Position numbers and translations under genes: made by a program. A stretch of DNA of 64,000 bases, from positions 280,898-344,897 of the forward strand of contig NZ_JAUSSN010000005.1 in the NCBI RefSeq assembly GCF_030812335.1, written 5' to 3'. Source of the stretch: Pseudarthrobacter oxydans. Lineage in GTDB: Bacteria; Actinomycetota; Actinomycetes; Actinomycetales; Micrococcaceae. Below, piece by piece: positions 43,571 to 52,877 of the stretch (position 1 is its first letter; each line of letters opens with the position of its first letter). The notes beneath the pieces were generated by a model. That model saw only the letters and a program-made list of their open reading frames with translations. It was not told the origin of the DNA and did no database searches.

Positions 43571-44053
43571 ATGGTTTTTGAGGTCGGCGAGACAGTAGTT
43601 TACCCTCACCACGGTGCAGCCAAAATTGAAGAAATCAAGATGCGCACTGTCAAGGGCGAAGAGAAGATGTATCTCAAGCTCAAGGTGGCTCAGGGTGATC
43701 TGACCATTGAAGTTCCAGCAGAAAACGTTGACCTTGTTGGGGTCCGGGACGTAGTGGGCAAAGAAGGTCTGGAGCACGTGTTTGAAGTGCTGCGGGCCGA
43801 GTTCACTGAAGAACCCACCAACTGGTCACGTCGATACAAGGCAAACCTGGAGAAGCTTGCTTCCGGTGACGTCATCAAGGTGGCAGAGGTCGTCCGCGAC
43901 CTGTGGCGCCGCGATCACGATCGGGGTCTCTCCGCAGGGGAGAAGCGCATGCTGGCCAAGGCACGCCAGATTCTGATTTCAGAACTGGCGCTGGCTGAAA
44001 AGACTGATGAAGAGAAGGCCGCAAGCGTTCTCGACGAGGTCCTGGCTTCCTAA
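43571..44053 (+). CDS. carD: CarD-family RNA polymerase-binding transcription regulator
   Basis: A 160-residue global regulator that binds the RNA polymerase beta subunit and stabilises open complexes, notably at rRNA promoters. The Tudor-like RNAP-interaction domain covers 1-60 ([20 protein letters not shown]). The helical DNA-binding domain has the conserved wedge Trp in [15 protein letters not shown] (about 85). The ATG at 43571 has AAAGGGG about 9 nt upstream. Base composition is visibly less GC-rich than neighbours, as often for this highly expressed gene. It is followed by a strong terminator, then ispD. Confidence 0.97.
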   Translation: MVFEVGETVVYPHHGAAKIEEIKMRTVKGEEKMYLKLKVAQGDLTIEVPAENVDLVGVRDVVGKEGLEHVFEVLRAEFTEEPTNWSRRYKANLEKLASGDVIKVAEVVRDLWRRDHDRGLSAGEKRMLAKARQILISELALAEKTDEEKAASVLDEVLAS

Positions 44054-44076
44054 GCAAGTCGAACAGACAAGAATCG

Positions 44077-44112
44077 AACCCCGGTAGCCTAACGGCTGCC
44101 GGGGTTTCTTTT
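44077..44112 (+). terminator. Strong terminator of carD
   Basis: A 13-position stem (44077-44089 with 44094-44106, one T-G pair, loop TAAC) followed by TCTTTTT. Confidence 0.92.
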
Positions 44113-44225
44113 TGCCCTTTTCCGGCGTTGAGCTGTCAGCTCTGGCGGTTCACAACGCCCCGGAAGCACCAGGACTGATAGCTCAGTGGGATGCGCGCGG
44201 GGCGCCGGGACGTAGTCTTGTGCGC

Positions 44226-45059
44226 ATGGACTCAGCACCGACCAACACGTCAGCGGACGGCCCCGTCACCGCAGTCATCGTCGTGGCTGCCGGCTCCGGC
44301 CAGCGCCTGGGCTACGGCATGCCAAAAGCCAAGGTTCCGCTGGGCGGGGATAGCATCCTCACGCACGCCCTCCGGGGTGTCGCCGCGGCCGGGATCGCGC
44401 AGCAGATCTGCGTCGCCATCCCTCCCGGCGATACGGAACTCCACGCCCTTTGTGAGGCCTTCACCAAGGAGCTCAAGGCGGAGCGCCGGAGCACGCCCGC
44501 CGCGGGCCAGGGCGTGCAGCTCCCGGTCGTGACGATTGTCGACGGCGGCGCCACCCGCGCCGCGTCGGTCCGCGCCGCGCTGGCCGCACTCCTCCCGGCC
44601 ACCGAGGCCGTCCTGGTCCACGACGCCGCCCGCGCCCTGACCCCGGAGGCTGTCTTCCACCGGGTGTCGCAGGCCCTGGCGGCCGGCGCAGTGGCCGTCA
44701 TCCCGGTCATGCCCGTGGTGGACACGGTCAAGACGGTGGAACCGACCACGGGCGACGGCGCCGCCATCGCCCCGGAGCTCGTCACCGGCACCGCGGCGCG
44801 GGAGACCCTCCGGGCCGTGCAGACCCCGCAGGGCTTCGAGCTCGGCACCCTCCGGCGGGCCCACGAAACGGCGGCCTCCCTCGACGCCGGCCAGGCGGCC
44901 GCCGTCACCGACGACGCCATGCTGGTGGAACTCCTCGGCGTCCCGGTCCATGCGGTGCGCGGCGCCAGCCAATCGCTGAAGATCACCACCCCGCTGGACC
45001 TGATCATCGCCGAGGGTCTCCTCGAAGGCCCGCTGGGCGTCCGCTGGGTGGAAGGCTGA
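44226..45059 (+). CDS. ispD: 2-C-methyl-D-erythritol 4-phosphate cytidylyltransferase
   Basis: Third step of the MEP isoprenoid pathway: CTP plus MEP to CDP-ME. 277 residues. The nucleotide-binding signature is [20 protein letters not shown] (about 19-38). Other conserved parts are [23 protein letters not shown] and [15 protein letters not shown], then TDDAMLVE. A short Ser/Thr-rich N-terminus precedes it. TAGTCT lies exactly 7 nt before the ATG at 44226 (leaderless), even though carD is upstream. ispF follows after 2 bases, so they form a unit. Confidence 0.95.
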   Translation: MDSAPTNTSADGPVTAVIVVAAGSGQRLGYGMPKAKVPLGGDSILTHALRGVAAAGIAQQICVAIPPGDTELHALCEAFTKELKAERRSTPAAGQGVQLPVVTIVDGGATRAASVRAALAALLPATEAVLVHDAARALTPEAVFHRVSQALAAGAVAVIPVMPVVDTVKTVEPTTGDGAAIAPELVTGTAARETLRAVQTPQGFELGTLRRAHETAASLDAGQAAAVTDDAMLVELLGVPVHAVRGASQSLKITTPLDLIIAEGLLEGPLGVRWVEG

Positions 45060-45061
45060 GC

Positions 45062-45598
45062 ATGTCCGAGAACCAGAACGCCCTGCTGCCCGTCATCCCG
45101 CGGACCGGAATCGGCATCGACGTCCACGCCTACGCGCCCGAGGACGCGCCCCAGCCGCTCTGGCTCGGCGGCCTGTTCTGGGACGGGGAGCGCGGGCTGT
45201 CCGGCCACTCCGACGGCGACCCCGTCGCGCATGCAGCCGCCGACGCCCTGTTTTCCGCCTCCGGCGTCGGGGACCTCGGCACGCACTTCGGCACCGACCG
45301 CCCGGAGTATGCCGGGGCGTCCGGCGTGACCCTGCTGGCCGAGGCTGCCCGGATCGTCCGCGCGGCGGGCTTCGAGATCGGGAACATCGCCGTGCAGTTC
45401 GTGGCCAACAGGCCCAAGTTCGGCCCCCGCCGGGAGGAGTCCCAGCGGGTCCTTAGCGAAGCCGCGGGCGCCCCGGTCAGTGTCTCGGCCACCACGAGCG
45501 ACGGCCTGGGCTTCACCGGCCGCGGCGAGGGCATTTCGGCCACGGCGACGGCCCTCGTCTACCGCACCGGCTCGGCGTCTGCGGAGTCCGTCGCCTAG
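45062..45598 (+). CDS. ispF: 2-C-methyl-D-erythritol 2,4-cyclodiphosphate synthase
   Basis: Makes the cyclic diphosphate intermediate of the MEP pathway; 178 residues, trimeric in known relatives. The metal ligands are in GIDVHAY (Asp20, His22) and [16 protein letters not shown] (His57). Other conserved parts are [14 protein letters not shown] and the CDP-binding [15 protein letters not shown]. It starts two bases after ispD on the same transcript. MEP-pathway genes in this place beside carD match Mycobacterium. Confidence 0.96.
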   Translation: MSENQNALLPVIPRTGIGIDVHAYAPEDAPQPLWLGGLFWDGERGLSGHSDGDPVAHAAADALFSASGVGDLGTHFGTDRPEYAGASGVTLLAEAARIVRAAGFEIGNIAVQFVANRPKFGPRREESQRVLSEAAGAPVSVSATTSDGLGFTGRGEGISATATALVYRTGSASAESVA

Positions 45599-45640
45599 GC
45601 TTGACGGATCGCCCCTTCCCGCAACATCAGGAGACCCCCT

Positions 45641-45970
45641 GTGAAAAAGCTGCTGCCCGCCGTCGTCCTGCTGGCCGGACTCATGCTGACCGGGTGCGCC
45701 GCGACGCCGAAGATGAGCGTTCCGGAAAGCTGCGCGTTCCTCAACCAGGACACCTTCGTCCCCACCGGCAACCAGCAGCAGCAGGCGGAGCAGATCTCCA
45801 AGCATTACCAGGAGGTCGCGGACAAGGTCGCGCCCGAGGTGGCCGATCCGATCCAGAAGATGGCGGACATCATGAAGCAGGTGGCCGGCACCTCACTCGG
45901 GGCCAGGAGTGATGAGCAGACCAAGCAGCTCACTGAACAGAACAACAGGATCGGCGAGTACTGCAAGTAG
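45641..45970 (+). CDS. Small lipoprotein of unknown function
   Basis: A 109-residue exported lipoprotein. The signal peptide MKKLLPAVVLLAGLML ends in the lipobox LTGC. The mature part is helical and Gln/Lys/Glu-rich (QQQQAEQISKHYQEVADKVA), with two cysteines (near residue 31 and in the C-terminal EYCK) that could pair. The start is GTG at 45641 with AGGAG about 8 nt upstream. It lies between ispF and cysS, where the mycobacterial order has no gene. No family was recognised. Confidence 0.8.
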   Translation: MKKLLPAVVLLAGLMLTGCAATPKMSVPESCAFLNQDTFVPTGNQQQQAEQISKHYQEVADKVAPEVADPIQKMADIMKQVAGTSLGARSDEQTKQLTEQNNRIGEYCK

Positions 45971-46035
45971 GACGCGGTAAGCCGGGGAAGCGGTCCCCAC
46001 GCCGGGGCCGGATCGCCATCGGCTAATCTGGAGCG

Positions 46036-47502
46036 GTGACCCTGCGCTTCTATGACACTGCATCCGCCGAAGTCCGCGACTTCGTCCCCCTGGTTCCGGG
46101 CAAAGTGAGCCTCTATTATTGCGGCGCCACGGTGCAGGGCATGCCGCACGTCGGGCACATCCGCTCCGCCATCGCCTTCGACCAGCTGACCCGCTGGCTG
46201 CAGTACCGGGACTTCCGGGTCACCGTGGTCCGCAACGTCACCGACATCGACGACAAGATCCTCGCGAAGTCCGCCGCCTCCTTCGGCCCCGACTTCGAGG
46301 ACGAGCCCGGCGCCCTCCGGAATGAGGAATGGTGGGCGCTGGCCTACCGCTACGAGCAGGAATTCCTCAAGGCCTACGACACCCTGGGCGTCTCCCGCCC
46401 CACCTACGAACCGCGCGCCACCGGCCACATCCCCGAAATGCACGCCCTGATCCAGCAGCTGATCGACCGCGGCCACGCCTACCCGGCCCCGGACGGCTCG
46501 GGCGACGTCTACTTCGACGTGCGCTCCTGGAACAAGTACGGCTCGCTGACCCGGCAGAAGGTCGATGACATGCAGGGCGCCCCCGACGTGGAGGCCCAGT
46601 TCAGCAGTAGGAAGAAGGATCCGCGCGACTTCGCGCTCTGGAAGGGCCACAAGGACGGGGAGCCGACGACGGCGAGCTGGGCCTCGCCGTGGGGCGCCGG
46701 ACGCCCGGGCTGGCACCTCGAATGCTCCGCGATGGTCACCAAGTACCTCGGCGCCGAGTTCGACATCCACGGCGGCGGACTGGACCTCAGGTTCCCGCAC
46801 CATGAGAACGAGATGGCCCAGTCGCAGGCCGCCGGCCACGGTTTCGCCAACTTCTGGATGCACAACGGCATGGTCACCTACGCCGGCGAGAAGATGTCCA
46901 AGTCCATCGGCAACACCGTCAGCCCCGCCGAGATGCTGGAGCTGGCCCCGCCGCGCGTGGTCCGCTACTACCTCGGCCAGGCCCAGTACCGTTCGGTGCT
47001 GGACTACCAGCCGTCCTCGCTGCAGGAAGCCGCCGCCGCGGTGGAACGGGTCGACGGGTTCGTCAGCCGCGCTGCCCGGGCCCTGGCCACGGCGGACGGG
47101 GACTTCGTCTCCGGCAGCCACGGGGCCGTTCCCGATGCTTTCGCGGCCGCGATGGACGATGACCTCAACGTCCCGCAGGCCCTGGCAGTGCTCCACGAAA
47201 CCGTCCGCACCGGCAACACCGCCCTCACCGCCGGGGAACTCGACGCCGCCCGGCAGGCACTGCTCAGCGTCACCGACATGCTGCGTGTCCTTGGTCTCAA
47301 CGACACCGCGGGGCCCGCCGTGGACGAACAGAGCACCACCGCCCTCGGCGTCCTCGTCGAAGCGCAGCTCGCGGCCCGCGCCCGGGCCCGCGCCAGCAAG
47401 GACTGGGCCGCCTCCGACGCCATCCGCGACACCCTCGCCGCCGCCGGCGTCGTCGTCGAGGACGGTCCGGACGGCGCAAACTGGAGCCTCAAGCGCGGCT
47501 GA
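46036..47502 (+). CDS. cysS: Cysteinyl-tRNA synthetase
   Basis: Charges tRNA-Cys; 488 residues, class I synthetase. Zinc-ligand Cys29 is in [10 protein letters not shown], the HIGH motif is HVGH (about 38-41), further zinc ligands are in LECSAM and HHENE, and KMSKS is at 286-290. The C-terminal DALR-like helical domain begins near 350. The start is GTG at 46036 with TAATCT 6 nt upstream, so it is probably leaderless. The mycothiol homologue MshC is shorter and has different C-terminal sequence, so cysS is the better call. Confidence 0.95.
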   Translation: MTLRFYDTASAEVRDFVPLVPGKVSLYYCGATVQGMPHVGHIRSAIAFDQLTRWLQYRDFRVTVVRNVTDIDDKILAKSAASFGPDFEDEPGALRNEEWWALAYRYEQEFLKAYDTLGVSRPTYEPRATGHIPEMHALIQQLIDRGHAYPAPDGSGDVYFDVRSWNKYGSLTRQKVDDMQGAPDVEAQFSSRKKDPRDFALWKGHKDGEPTTASWASPWGAGRPGWHLECSAMVTKYLGAEFDIHGGGLDLRFPHHENEMAQSQAAGHGFANFWMHNGMVTYAGEKMSKSIGNTVSPAEMLELAPPRVVRYYLGQAQYRSVLDYQPSSLQEAAAAVERVDGFVSRAARALATADGDFVSGSHGAVPDAFAAAMDDDLNVPQALAVLHETVRTGNTALTAGELDAARQALLSVTDMLRVLGLNDTAGPAVDEQSTTALGVLVEAQLAARARARASKDWAASDAIRDTLAAAGVVVEDGPDGANWSLKRG

Positions 47503-47625
47503 ACCGGCCCGGTTCCCGGCGCTGCGCCGGGGTCCGGCCATGCCCTGCGGTCGAGGATTTAACTCGAGTCAGTAGACTGGAGTTCAGACTTGTCAACGAA
47601 TCGCGTATTTAAAAGGGTGGAACTC

Positions 47626-48612
47626 ATGGCCAACAACGGTCGCCGGTCGGTCAAACTGAAGAAGGGCCCCTCCGTCGGAACCGGCGGTCACGGCCGCAAG
47701 GCTCTTGAGGGCAAGGGGCCGACGCCCAAGGCGGAGGACCGCCCGTACCACAAGGCCCACAAGAACAAGCAGCTCGCGGAACGCTCCGCGGCCAAGCGCC
47801 CGGGAGCCCCGCGCAACCCCGGTGCCCGTTCCGGCCCCAAGGGCCGCGCCACCGAGGAAGTCGTCACCGGGCGCAACTCCGTCGTGGAGGCACTGCGCGC
47901 CGGCATTCCGGCCAAGGCCCTGCACGTGGCCATCCGCATCGAGATGGATGACCGCGTCAAGGAGTCCCTCAAGCTGGCGGCCGAGCGCGGCATCCCGCTG
48001 CTCGAAACCGGCAAGCCCGAGCTGGACCGGATGACCGACGACGCCATCCACCAGGGCCTCGTGCTGCAGATCCCGCCGTACGAATACCAGGACGCCTACG
48101 AGCTGGCCGAGGAAACCCTCGCGAGCTGGAAGAAGGGCCACGTCTCCAACGCGCCGCTCTTCGTCGCACTGGACGGCATCACCGATCCGCGCAACCTTGG
48201 CGCGATCATCCGCTCGGTCTCGGCCTTCAGCGGCCACGGCGTCATCGTCCCGGAGCGCCGCTCCGTCGGCGTCACCGCCTCGGCATGGAAGACCAGCGCC
48301 GGTGCAGCCGTCCGCGTCCCCGTGGCACGCGCGGCCAACCTGAACAACACGCTGAAGGCGTTCAAGAACATGGGCATCTATGTTCTGGGACTCGACGGCG
48401 ACGGCGACGTGTCGCTGCCCGATCTCGCCCTGGCCACCGAGCCGGTCTGCATCGTCGTGGGTTCCGAGGGCAAGGGCCTCAGCCGCCTGGTCCGCGAAAA
48501 CTGCGACCAGATCGTCTCCATCCCGATCGACTCCGCGATGGAGTCGCTGAACGCCTCCATGGCCGTGGGCATCTCCCTCTACGAGATCTCCCGCCAGCGC
48601 GCCGTCAAGTAG
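47626..48612 (+). CDS. rlmB: 23S rRNA 2'-O-methyltransferase, TrmH/SpoU (SPOUT) family
   Basis: An RNA ribose methyltransferase of 328 residues. The first 75 residues are a basic, probably disordered RNA-binding tail (KLKKGPSVGTGGHGRKALEG). The substrate-binding domain starts at VTGRNSVVEALRAGIP. The SPOUT core has FVALDGITDPRNLGAIIRS, VVGSEGKGLSRLV (SAM knot) and PIDSAMESLNASMAVGISLYE. The position after cysS matches Mycobacterium. The ATG at 47626 follows AAAAGGGTGG. The exact methylation site (G2251 in E. coli RlmB) is assumed by family. Confidence 0.9.
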   Translation: MANNGRRSVKLKKGPSVGTGGHGRKALEGKGPTPKAEDRPYHKAHKNKQLAERSAAKRPGAPRNPGARSGPKGRATEEVVTGRNSVVEALRAGIPAKALHVAIRIEMDDRVKESLKLAAERGIPLLETGKPELDRMTDDAIHQGLVLQIPPYEYQDAYELAEETLASWKKGHVSNAPLFVALDGITDPRNLGAIIRSVSAFSGHGVIVPERRSVGVTASAWKTSAGAAVRVPVARAANLNNTLKAFKNMGIYVLGLDGDGDVSLPDLALATEPVCIVVGSEGKGLSRLVRENCDQIVSIPIDSAMESLNASMAVGISLYEISRQRAVK

Positions 48613-48804
48613 CCTTCACTGGTTGCTGCGGTTGGCTCCGCCGTTGCCGGAGTTTTGCCGTCGCTTGGCGGGAAGCCCCTTCCCAAACTTCGCAAGCTCA
48701 GTTCGGGGCCCGCGGGGCTTCCCTTCCTCCCGACGACGCCTCCGGCCGCAGGCGGCCTCGCTACGCTCTGGTCGGCGATGCGCTCCTTAGCAAACCTCCG
48801 GAAA

Positions 48805-48940
48805 CGGCTCTGACGCTTCCGCACCTTTGGCGGCAGATAGGGAAACGCTCCCGCACCTTTGGCGGAAAGTCAGGAAACGCTCTCTCACGTCTCGTGAGGG
48901 AGCGTTTCCCGTTAAGCCGCCAAAGGTGAGGGAGCGTTCT
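48805..48940. repeat. Interspersed GGAAACGCTC / CCTTTGGCGG repeats with a long hairpin
   Basis: The pair GGAAACGCTC...CCGCACCTTTGGCGG occurs twice directly (around 48800-48835 and 48841-48865), then again as an inverted half. A 16-bp stem (48873-48888 with 48894-48909, one mismatch, loop GTCTC) is flanked by ACCTTTGGCGG (48855-48865) and its exact complement (48917-48927). The whole can fold as one large cruciform. Confidence 0.85.
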
Positions 48941-49010
48941 ATTGCTGACGTAGTCCGGCGGGTGGCGACCCGGGTTCGAGCTGGCGCCGGGACAGGCACG
49001 CCGTTCTTCC

Positions 49011-49135
49011 TGCGACGCGCCGTTCCTCCTGCGACGCGCAGATGTCTTCCCGCTACCCGAATACCCGTAGCGCCAGCGCGTTGGCGGCTCGCCAGGCTGA
49101 ATGCGCAGCGTCAGATCATCAGCGGCGCCGGGGTC
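49011..49135. repeat. 125-bp direct repeat, copy 1
   Basis: Identical to 49170-49294 except for two positions. It contains the short dyads GCTAC/GTAGC and a GC-rich core (GCCAGCGCGTTGGCGGC). The copies are 159 bases apart, start to start. Confidence 0.92.
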
Positions 49136-49169
49136 TGGCCAGCGACGAACAGTGACGCGCCTTCCTTCA

Positions 49170-49294
49170 TGCGACGCGCCGTTCCTCCTGCGACGCTCAG
49201 ATGTCTTCCCGCTACCCGAATACCCGTAGCGCTAGCGCGTTGGCGGCTCGCCAGGCTGAATGCGCAGCGTCAGATCATCAGCGGCGCCGGGGTC
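49170..49294. repeat. 125-bp direct repeat, copy 2
   Basis: Second copy of the unit at 49011-49135, with two substitutions (G to T early, C to T in the core). It ends 41 bases before the stop codon of the nitrilase-family gene on the minus strand. Confidence 0.92.
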
Positions 49295-49335
49295 CGCGGA
49301 AGGTGACCACACGAAGGTGACCCCCGCAGCGGAAG

Positions 49336-50139
49336 CTAGAACTTGTGGCGGTTGGCGAGGACCGGGAGTTTGGCTCGGGCTTCTTTGACGACGGCGGGGT
49401 CCAGGTCTGCGAACAGCAGGCCGGGGGCGCCGTCGAGCTCTTCGAGGACTTCACCCAGCGGGGAGACGACGACGGAGTGCCCGACGCCGGTGGGCGCCGC
49501 ACCCTTGGGCTCGACTCCCTGGCTGGCCGGGTCGCCCTGGCCGCAGGCGAGGACCACAGTGGTGGAATCCAGGGCGCGGGCCCGGGCCAGGAGCTTCCAT
49601 TGTTCCGCTTTGCCGGGGCCGGATCCCCAGGAGGCGCAGACAATGTTCACCTCGGCCCCGCGGTCCGCGTTCTCGGTGAAGAGATCCGGGAACCGGATGT
49701 CGTAGCAGGTCGCCAGGCCGAAGCTCACGCCGTCGAACTCGAAGGTGACGGGCTCGGTGCCGGCGTCGACGGTGTCCGATTCCGCGAAGCCGAAGGCATC
49801 GAAGAGGTGGATCTTGTCGTAGCTGGCCTCGATGCCGCGGCCGGTGACCAGGAGCGTGTTGCGCACCTTGCCGCCGTCGTCCGCTGTCCCCGGGGTGAAC
49901 ATCCCGGCGACGATCACGATGCCGTGTTCCGCCGCGATGCTGCGCACCCGCGATGCCCACGGGCCGTCCAGCGGTTCGGCGATGTCCAGCAGCGAGTTCC
50001 CGAAGGCGCGCATGGTGGCTTCGGGGAACACCACGAGCTCTGCCCCGCCGGCTTTGGCGCGGGCCGCGTAGTCCTCCACGAGGGCCAGATTTTCGGCAAG
50101 ATCGCGTCCGGTAATGATCTGAGCGAGTGCAATCCGCAC
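49336..50139 (-). CDS. Carbon-nitrogen hydrolase (nitrilase superfamily amidase)
   Basis: A cytosolic amidase of 267 residues. The catalytic triad is visible: Glu40 in VVFPEATM, Lys109 in SYDKIHLFDAF, Cys145 in GLATCYDIRFP. The second Glu-type signature is in ASWGSGPGKAEQWKLLARAR. The length and sequence resemble the Nit1/Nit2-like branch (deaminated glutathione amidase or omega-amidase), but the substrate is not certain. The start is GTG at 50139, preceded by GGAGG at an ideal distance; the longer frame to 50169 lacks any signal. It is divergent from glgX across 117 bases. Confidence 0.9.
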   Translation of the reverse strand: MRIALAQIITGRDLAENLALVEDYAARAKAGGAELVVFPEATMRAFGNSLLDIAEPLDGPWASRVRSIAAEHGIVIVAGMFTPGTADDGGKVRNTLLVTGRGIEASYDKIHLFDAFGFAESDTVDAGTEPVTFEFDGVSFGLATCYDIRFPDLFTENADRGAEVNIVCASWGSGPGKAEQWKLLARARALDSTTVVLACGQGDPASQGVEPKGAAPTGVGHSVVVSPLGEVLEELDGAPGLLFADLDPAVVKEARAKLPVLANRHKF

Positions 50140-50256
50140 TATTACCTCCAGTTTTAGGCGCTTGTTCAAGTATGCAACGCAGCTTTTCCGTAAACTGCAC
50201 TTCGTCAGGAAATCAGAAACCGGGTCTATTTGTTCCGCCCCGCTAAACTTTAAGCA

Positions 50257-52371
50257 ATGGTTATGACCTACGTAGACACAGCTTCCACGGTAGACGCCTC
50301 ACGGGCGTTTCCGCTGGGAATCAGCGTTCCGAGCACCGGTTCGCCGGTAACGGACGATCCTCGGAGTGCCTTCGCGAATGTGGCGGTCTACGCGCCCGGC
50401 GTGGCCACCCTGGAAATCGCCTATCAGGCGCCCGGCGGCACCTGGCAGCTCAAGACACTGCCGAACGTGACCGACGGTGTGCACCACGGCATCGTCGAGG
50501 GCATTCCGGCCGGTTCGCGCTACGGCTTCCGGGCCACCCCCGATCACGAGGCACTCCCGTTGTCCATGCCGGCGACGGATTTCGACAGCAGCGGCGAGCA
50601 GCCGCTGCTGCTGGACCCCTATGGCCGGGCCGTGGACGAGCGCGAGGATTTCATCACGAGCGTCCGGATGGACAGTGACTTCGACTGGGGCAACGACCGC
50701 GGCCCCAGGACCCCGTGGCGCAACACGATCATCTACGAGGCGCACGTCCGCGGCCAGACCAAACTGCACCCCGACGTCCCCGAGGACCTCCAGGGCACGT
50801 ACGCCGGGCTGGCGCACCCGGCCATGGTCGAGCACCTCATCGCGCTGGGGATCACCGCCGTCCAGCTCCTTCCGGTGCACTTCCACGTGGACGAACCGCA
50901 CCTGCAGAATCTCGGGATGCCGAACTACTGGGGCTACAACACGGCCGCATTCTTCGCCCCGCACCCCGGCTATGCCACCGAGGCCGCGCAGGCAGCGGGC
51001 CCGAAGGCCGTCCAGGACGAGTTCAAAGGCATGGTCAAGCTGCTGCACGCCGCCGGCCTCGAGGTCATCCTCGACGTCGTCTACAACCACACGGCCGAGG
51101 GCGGCAGGGACGGCCGGACCCTCAGCTTCCGCGGCCTGGGGGAGATGACCTACTACCGCAACGACGGCCACGGCAGGTACGTGGACACCACCGGCTGCGG
51201 CAACTCCCTGAACTTCGGCGAGCCCCGCGTGGTCCAGCTGGTGCTGGATTCGCTGCGTTACTGGGTGACCGAGTTCCACATCGACGGCTTCCGCTTTGAC
51301 CTTGCCGTGACGCTGGCCCGCAACGCCGCCAACGAGTTCGATCCCCGGCACCCGTTCCTGGTGGCGATCGGGGCCGACCCCGTGCTGTCCGCCGCCAAGC
51401 TCATCGCCGAACCCTGGGACATCGGCTACGGCGGCTGGCAGACCGGCCGCTTCCCGCCCGGCTGGGTGGACTGGAACGACCACTTCCGCGACGCCGTCCG
51501 CAGCTTCTGGCTCGCTGACCGCGCCGCGATCGACGCCGGCGGGCAGGGTGGCTCGGTGGCCCGGCTCGCGGACGCGCTCTCGGGCTCCGCGAGCCTGTTT
51601 GAACCGTCCGGCCGGTCCCGGCTCGCCTCGGTCAACCTCGTCACCGCCCATGACGGCTTCACCCTGGCCGACCTCGTGTCCTACGACCGCAAACACAACG
51701 AGGCCAACGGTGAACAGAACCGGGACGGCCACGGGGACAACCGCAGCTACAACCACGGCTTCGAGGGCCCCACGGAGGACGAGGACATCCTCGCCCGGCG
51801 TGAGCAGTCCAGCCGCAACCTGATGGCGTCGCTGATGATTTCCCAGGGCGTGCCCATGATCACCGCCGGCGACGAGATCGCCCGCACCCAGCAGGGCAAC
51901 AACAACGCCTACTGCCAGGACAACCCCATTGCCTGGATCGACTGGACCAGCACACCCGAATCCCACTCGATGCTGCGCACCACCAAGCGGGTGATCCGGC
52001 TTCGCAAGGAATTCCTGGCCGGGCAGCCGCATGACTACCCGACCCGCGAAAAACAGTCGTACTTCCACTGGTTCGACGAGCACGGCGAGCCGATGGCCGG
52101 GGAGCGCTGGCAGGATCCGGGGCACCGGGTGGTGCAGCTGCTGCTCGGGTCCGACGACGGCCACGTGGACGGACTCGTCGTGGTCAACGGCGGCGCCAAG
52201 GACATCAAGGTCACGCTGCCGCTGCTCAGCAATGAGGAGGGGACCGGCAACCGGCTCTTCGAGCTGCGCCTGACCACCTCCGGACTCCACGACCGGCGCC
52301 AGGGCGTCCGGGTCGCTTCCGGGGAGCGGGACGTTGTGCAGGCCAATTCCATCAACATCTACCGCACGTAG
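50257..52371 (+). CDS. glgX: Glycogen debranching enzyme GlgX
   Basis: Hydrolyses alpha-1,6 branches of phosphorylase-trimmed glycogen; 704 residues, cytosolic. An N-terminal CBM48-like beta domain (about 1-140) is followed by a GH13 barrel. It has YEAHVRGQTKLHPDVPEDL, the catalytic nucleophile Asp348 in IDGFRFDLAV, acid/base Glu385 in LIAEPWDIG, and the transition-state His-Asp in LVTAHDGFTLADL. The C-terminal beta domain closes it. TAAACT lies 7 nt before the ATG at 50257 (leaderless); an ATG two codons later is also possible. It is the first gene of the glucan cluster. Confidence 0.95.
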   Translation: MVMTYVDTASTVDASRAFPLGISVPSTGSPVTDDPRSAFANVAVYAPGVATLEIAYQAPGGTWQLKTLPNVTDGVHHGIVEGIPAGSRYGFRATPDHEALPLSMPATDFDSSGEQPLLLDPYGRAVDEREDFITSVRMDSDFDWGNDRGPRTPWRNTIIYEAHVRGQTKLHPDVPEDLQGTYAGLAHPAMVEHLIALGITAVQLLPVHFHVDEPHLQNLGMPNYWGYNTAAFFAPHPGYATEAAQAAGPKAVQDEFKGMVKLLHAAGLEVILDVVYNHTAEGGRDGRTLSFRGLGEMTYYRNDGHGRYVDTTGCGNSLNFGEPRVVQLVLDSLRYWVTEFHIDGFRFDLAVTLARNAANEFDPRHPFLVAIGADPVLSAAKLIAEPWDIGYGGWQTGRFPPGWVDWNDHFRDAVRSFWLADRAAIDAGGQGGSVARLADALSGSASLFEPSGRSRLASVNLVTAHDGFTLADLVSYDRKHNEANGEQNRDGHGDNRSYNHGFEGPTEDEDILARREQSSRNLMASLMISQGVPMITAGDEIARTQQGNNNAYCQDNPIAWIDWTSTPESHSMLRTTKRVIRLRKEFLAGQPHDYPTREKQSYFHWFDEHGEPMAGERWQDPGHRVVQLLLGSDDGHVDGLVVVNGGAKDIKVTLPLLSNEEGTGNRLFELRLTTSGLHDRRQGVRVASGERDVVQANSINIYRT

Positions 52372-52406
52372 CCCGGCCCCCGAACCAGGCATAAGGAAAA
52401 CTACGC

Positions 52407-52874
52407 ATGAAGGTCCAGCGGCTGACGGCCCTGCTCGTCCTGCTGCTCGGACTCGCGGTGCTGGCGTTCGTGCTGGCAGGGGTTCCGGGGACCGGCACGG
52501 CGCCGTCCGGCGCCGGCACCACGGCGCCGTCCAGCACCGCCGACCCCGCGGCTCCAACGGCTGCGCCGCCTGCCCTCGCGAACCCGTCCGGGCTGCCGGA
52601 AGTGAAAGCCTCGGAGCTTCCCGCCGAAGCGGGCCAAACACTCGCGCTCATCGCCAGGGGAGGGCCGTTTCCCTACAGCAGGGACGCCGCCACGTTCGGC
52701 AATTTCGAGCGCATCCTTCCGCGGAAATCCTCCGGCTATTACAAGGAATACACGGTCCGGACCCCGCGTGAATCCGACCGCGGAGCCCGCCGGATCGTGG
52801 CCGGGCAGGCCGGCGAGAAGTACTACACGCCGGACCATTACAACTCGTTCAGATTCATCATCGAAGGCAAATAA
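52407..52874 (+). CDS. Guanyl-specific ribonuclease (RNase Sa/barnase family), secreted
   Basis: A 155-residue exported RNase. The N-terminus is a signal peptide (LTALLVLLLGLAVLAFVLA), then a Pro/Ala/Thr-rich linker to about residue 60. The nuclease domain spans about 65-155. Catalytic residues by comparison with RNase Sa: Glu101 (NFERILP), Arg128 (DRGARRI), His144 (TPDHYNSF). The motif YYKEYTVRTP is typical. Its stop is 3 bases before the barstar start, so the toxin-like enzyme and inhibitor are co-expressed. It may be linked to glgX (35-base gap), which would be incidental. Confidence 0.93.
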   Translation: MKVQRLTALLVLLLGLAVLAFVLAGVPGTGTAPSGAGTTAPSSTADPAAPTAAPPALANPSGLPEVKASELPAEAGQTLALIARGGPFPYSRDAATFGNFERILPRKSSGYYKEYTVRTPRESDRGARRIVAGQAGEKYYTPDHYNSFRFIIEGK

Positions 52875-52877
52875 CCC

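Larger units (their letters stand above)
48613..49335. other. Gene-free repeat island (about 720 bp)
   Basis: No convincing coding frame on either strand. The first 170 bases are unremarkable. Then come the GGAAACGCTC/CTTTGGCGG repeats (about 48800-48940) and two 125-bp direct repeats (49011-49135, 49170-49294). Short frames across it are shadows. It separates rlmB from the nitrilase-family gene, which are convergent. Confidence 0.75.

Noticed and set aside
44173..44200. tRNA-like D-arm (TAGCTCAGTGGGATGC) before ispD
   Set aside because: No anticodon stem, T-arm or acceptor pairing follows; the ispD promoter and start occupy the place.
45805..47541. 578-codon minus-strand frame opposite cysS
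   Set aside because: Shadow of cysS, which has all synthetase motifs on the plus strand.
48613..48929. Plus-strand frame of 214 codons after rlmB
   Set aside because: It covers the rlmB 3' end in another frame and then the repeat hairpins; composition is repeat-driven and no motif is present.
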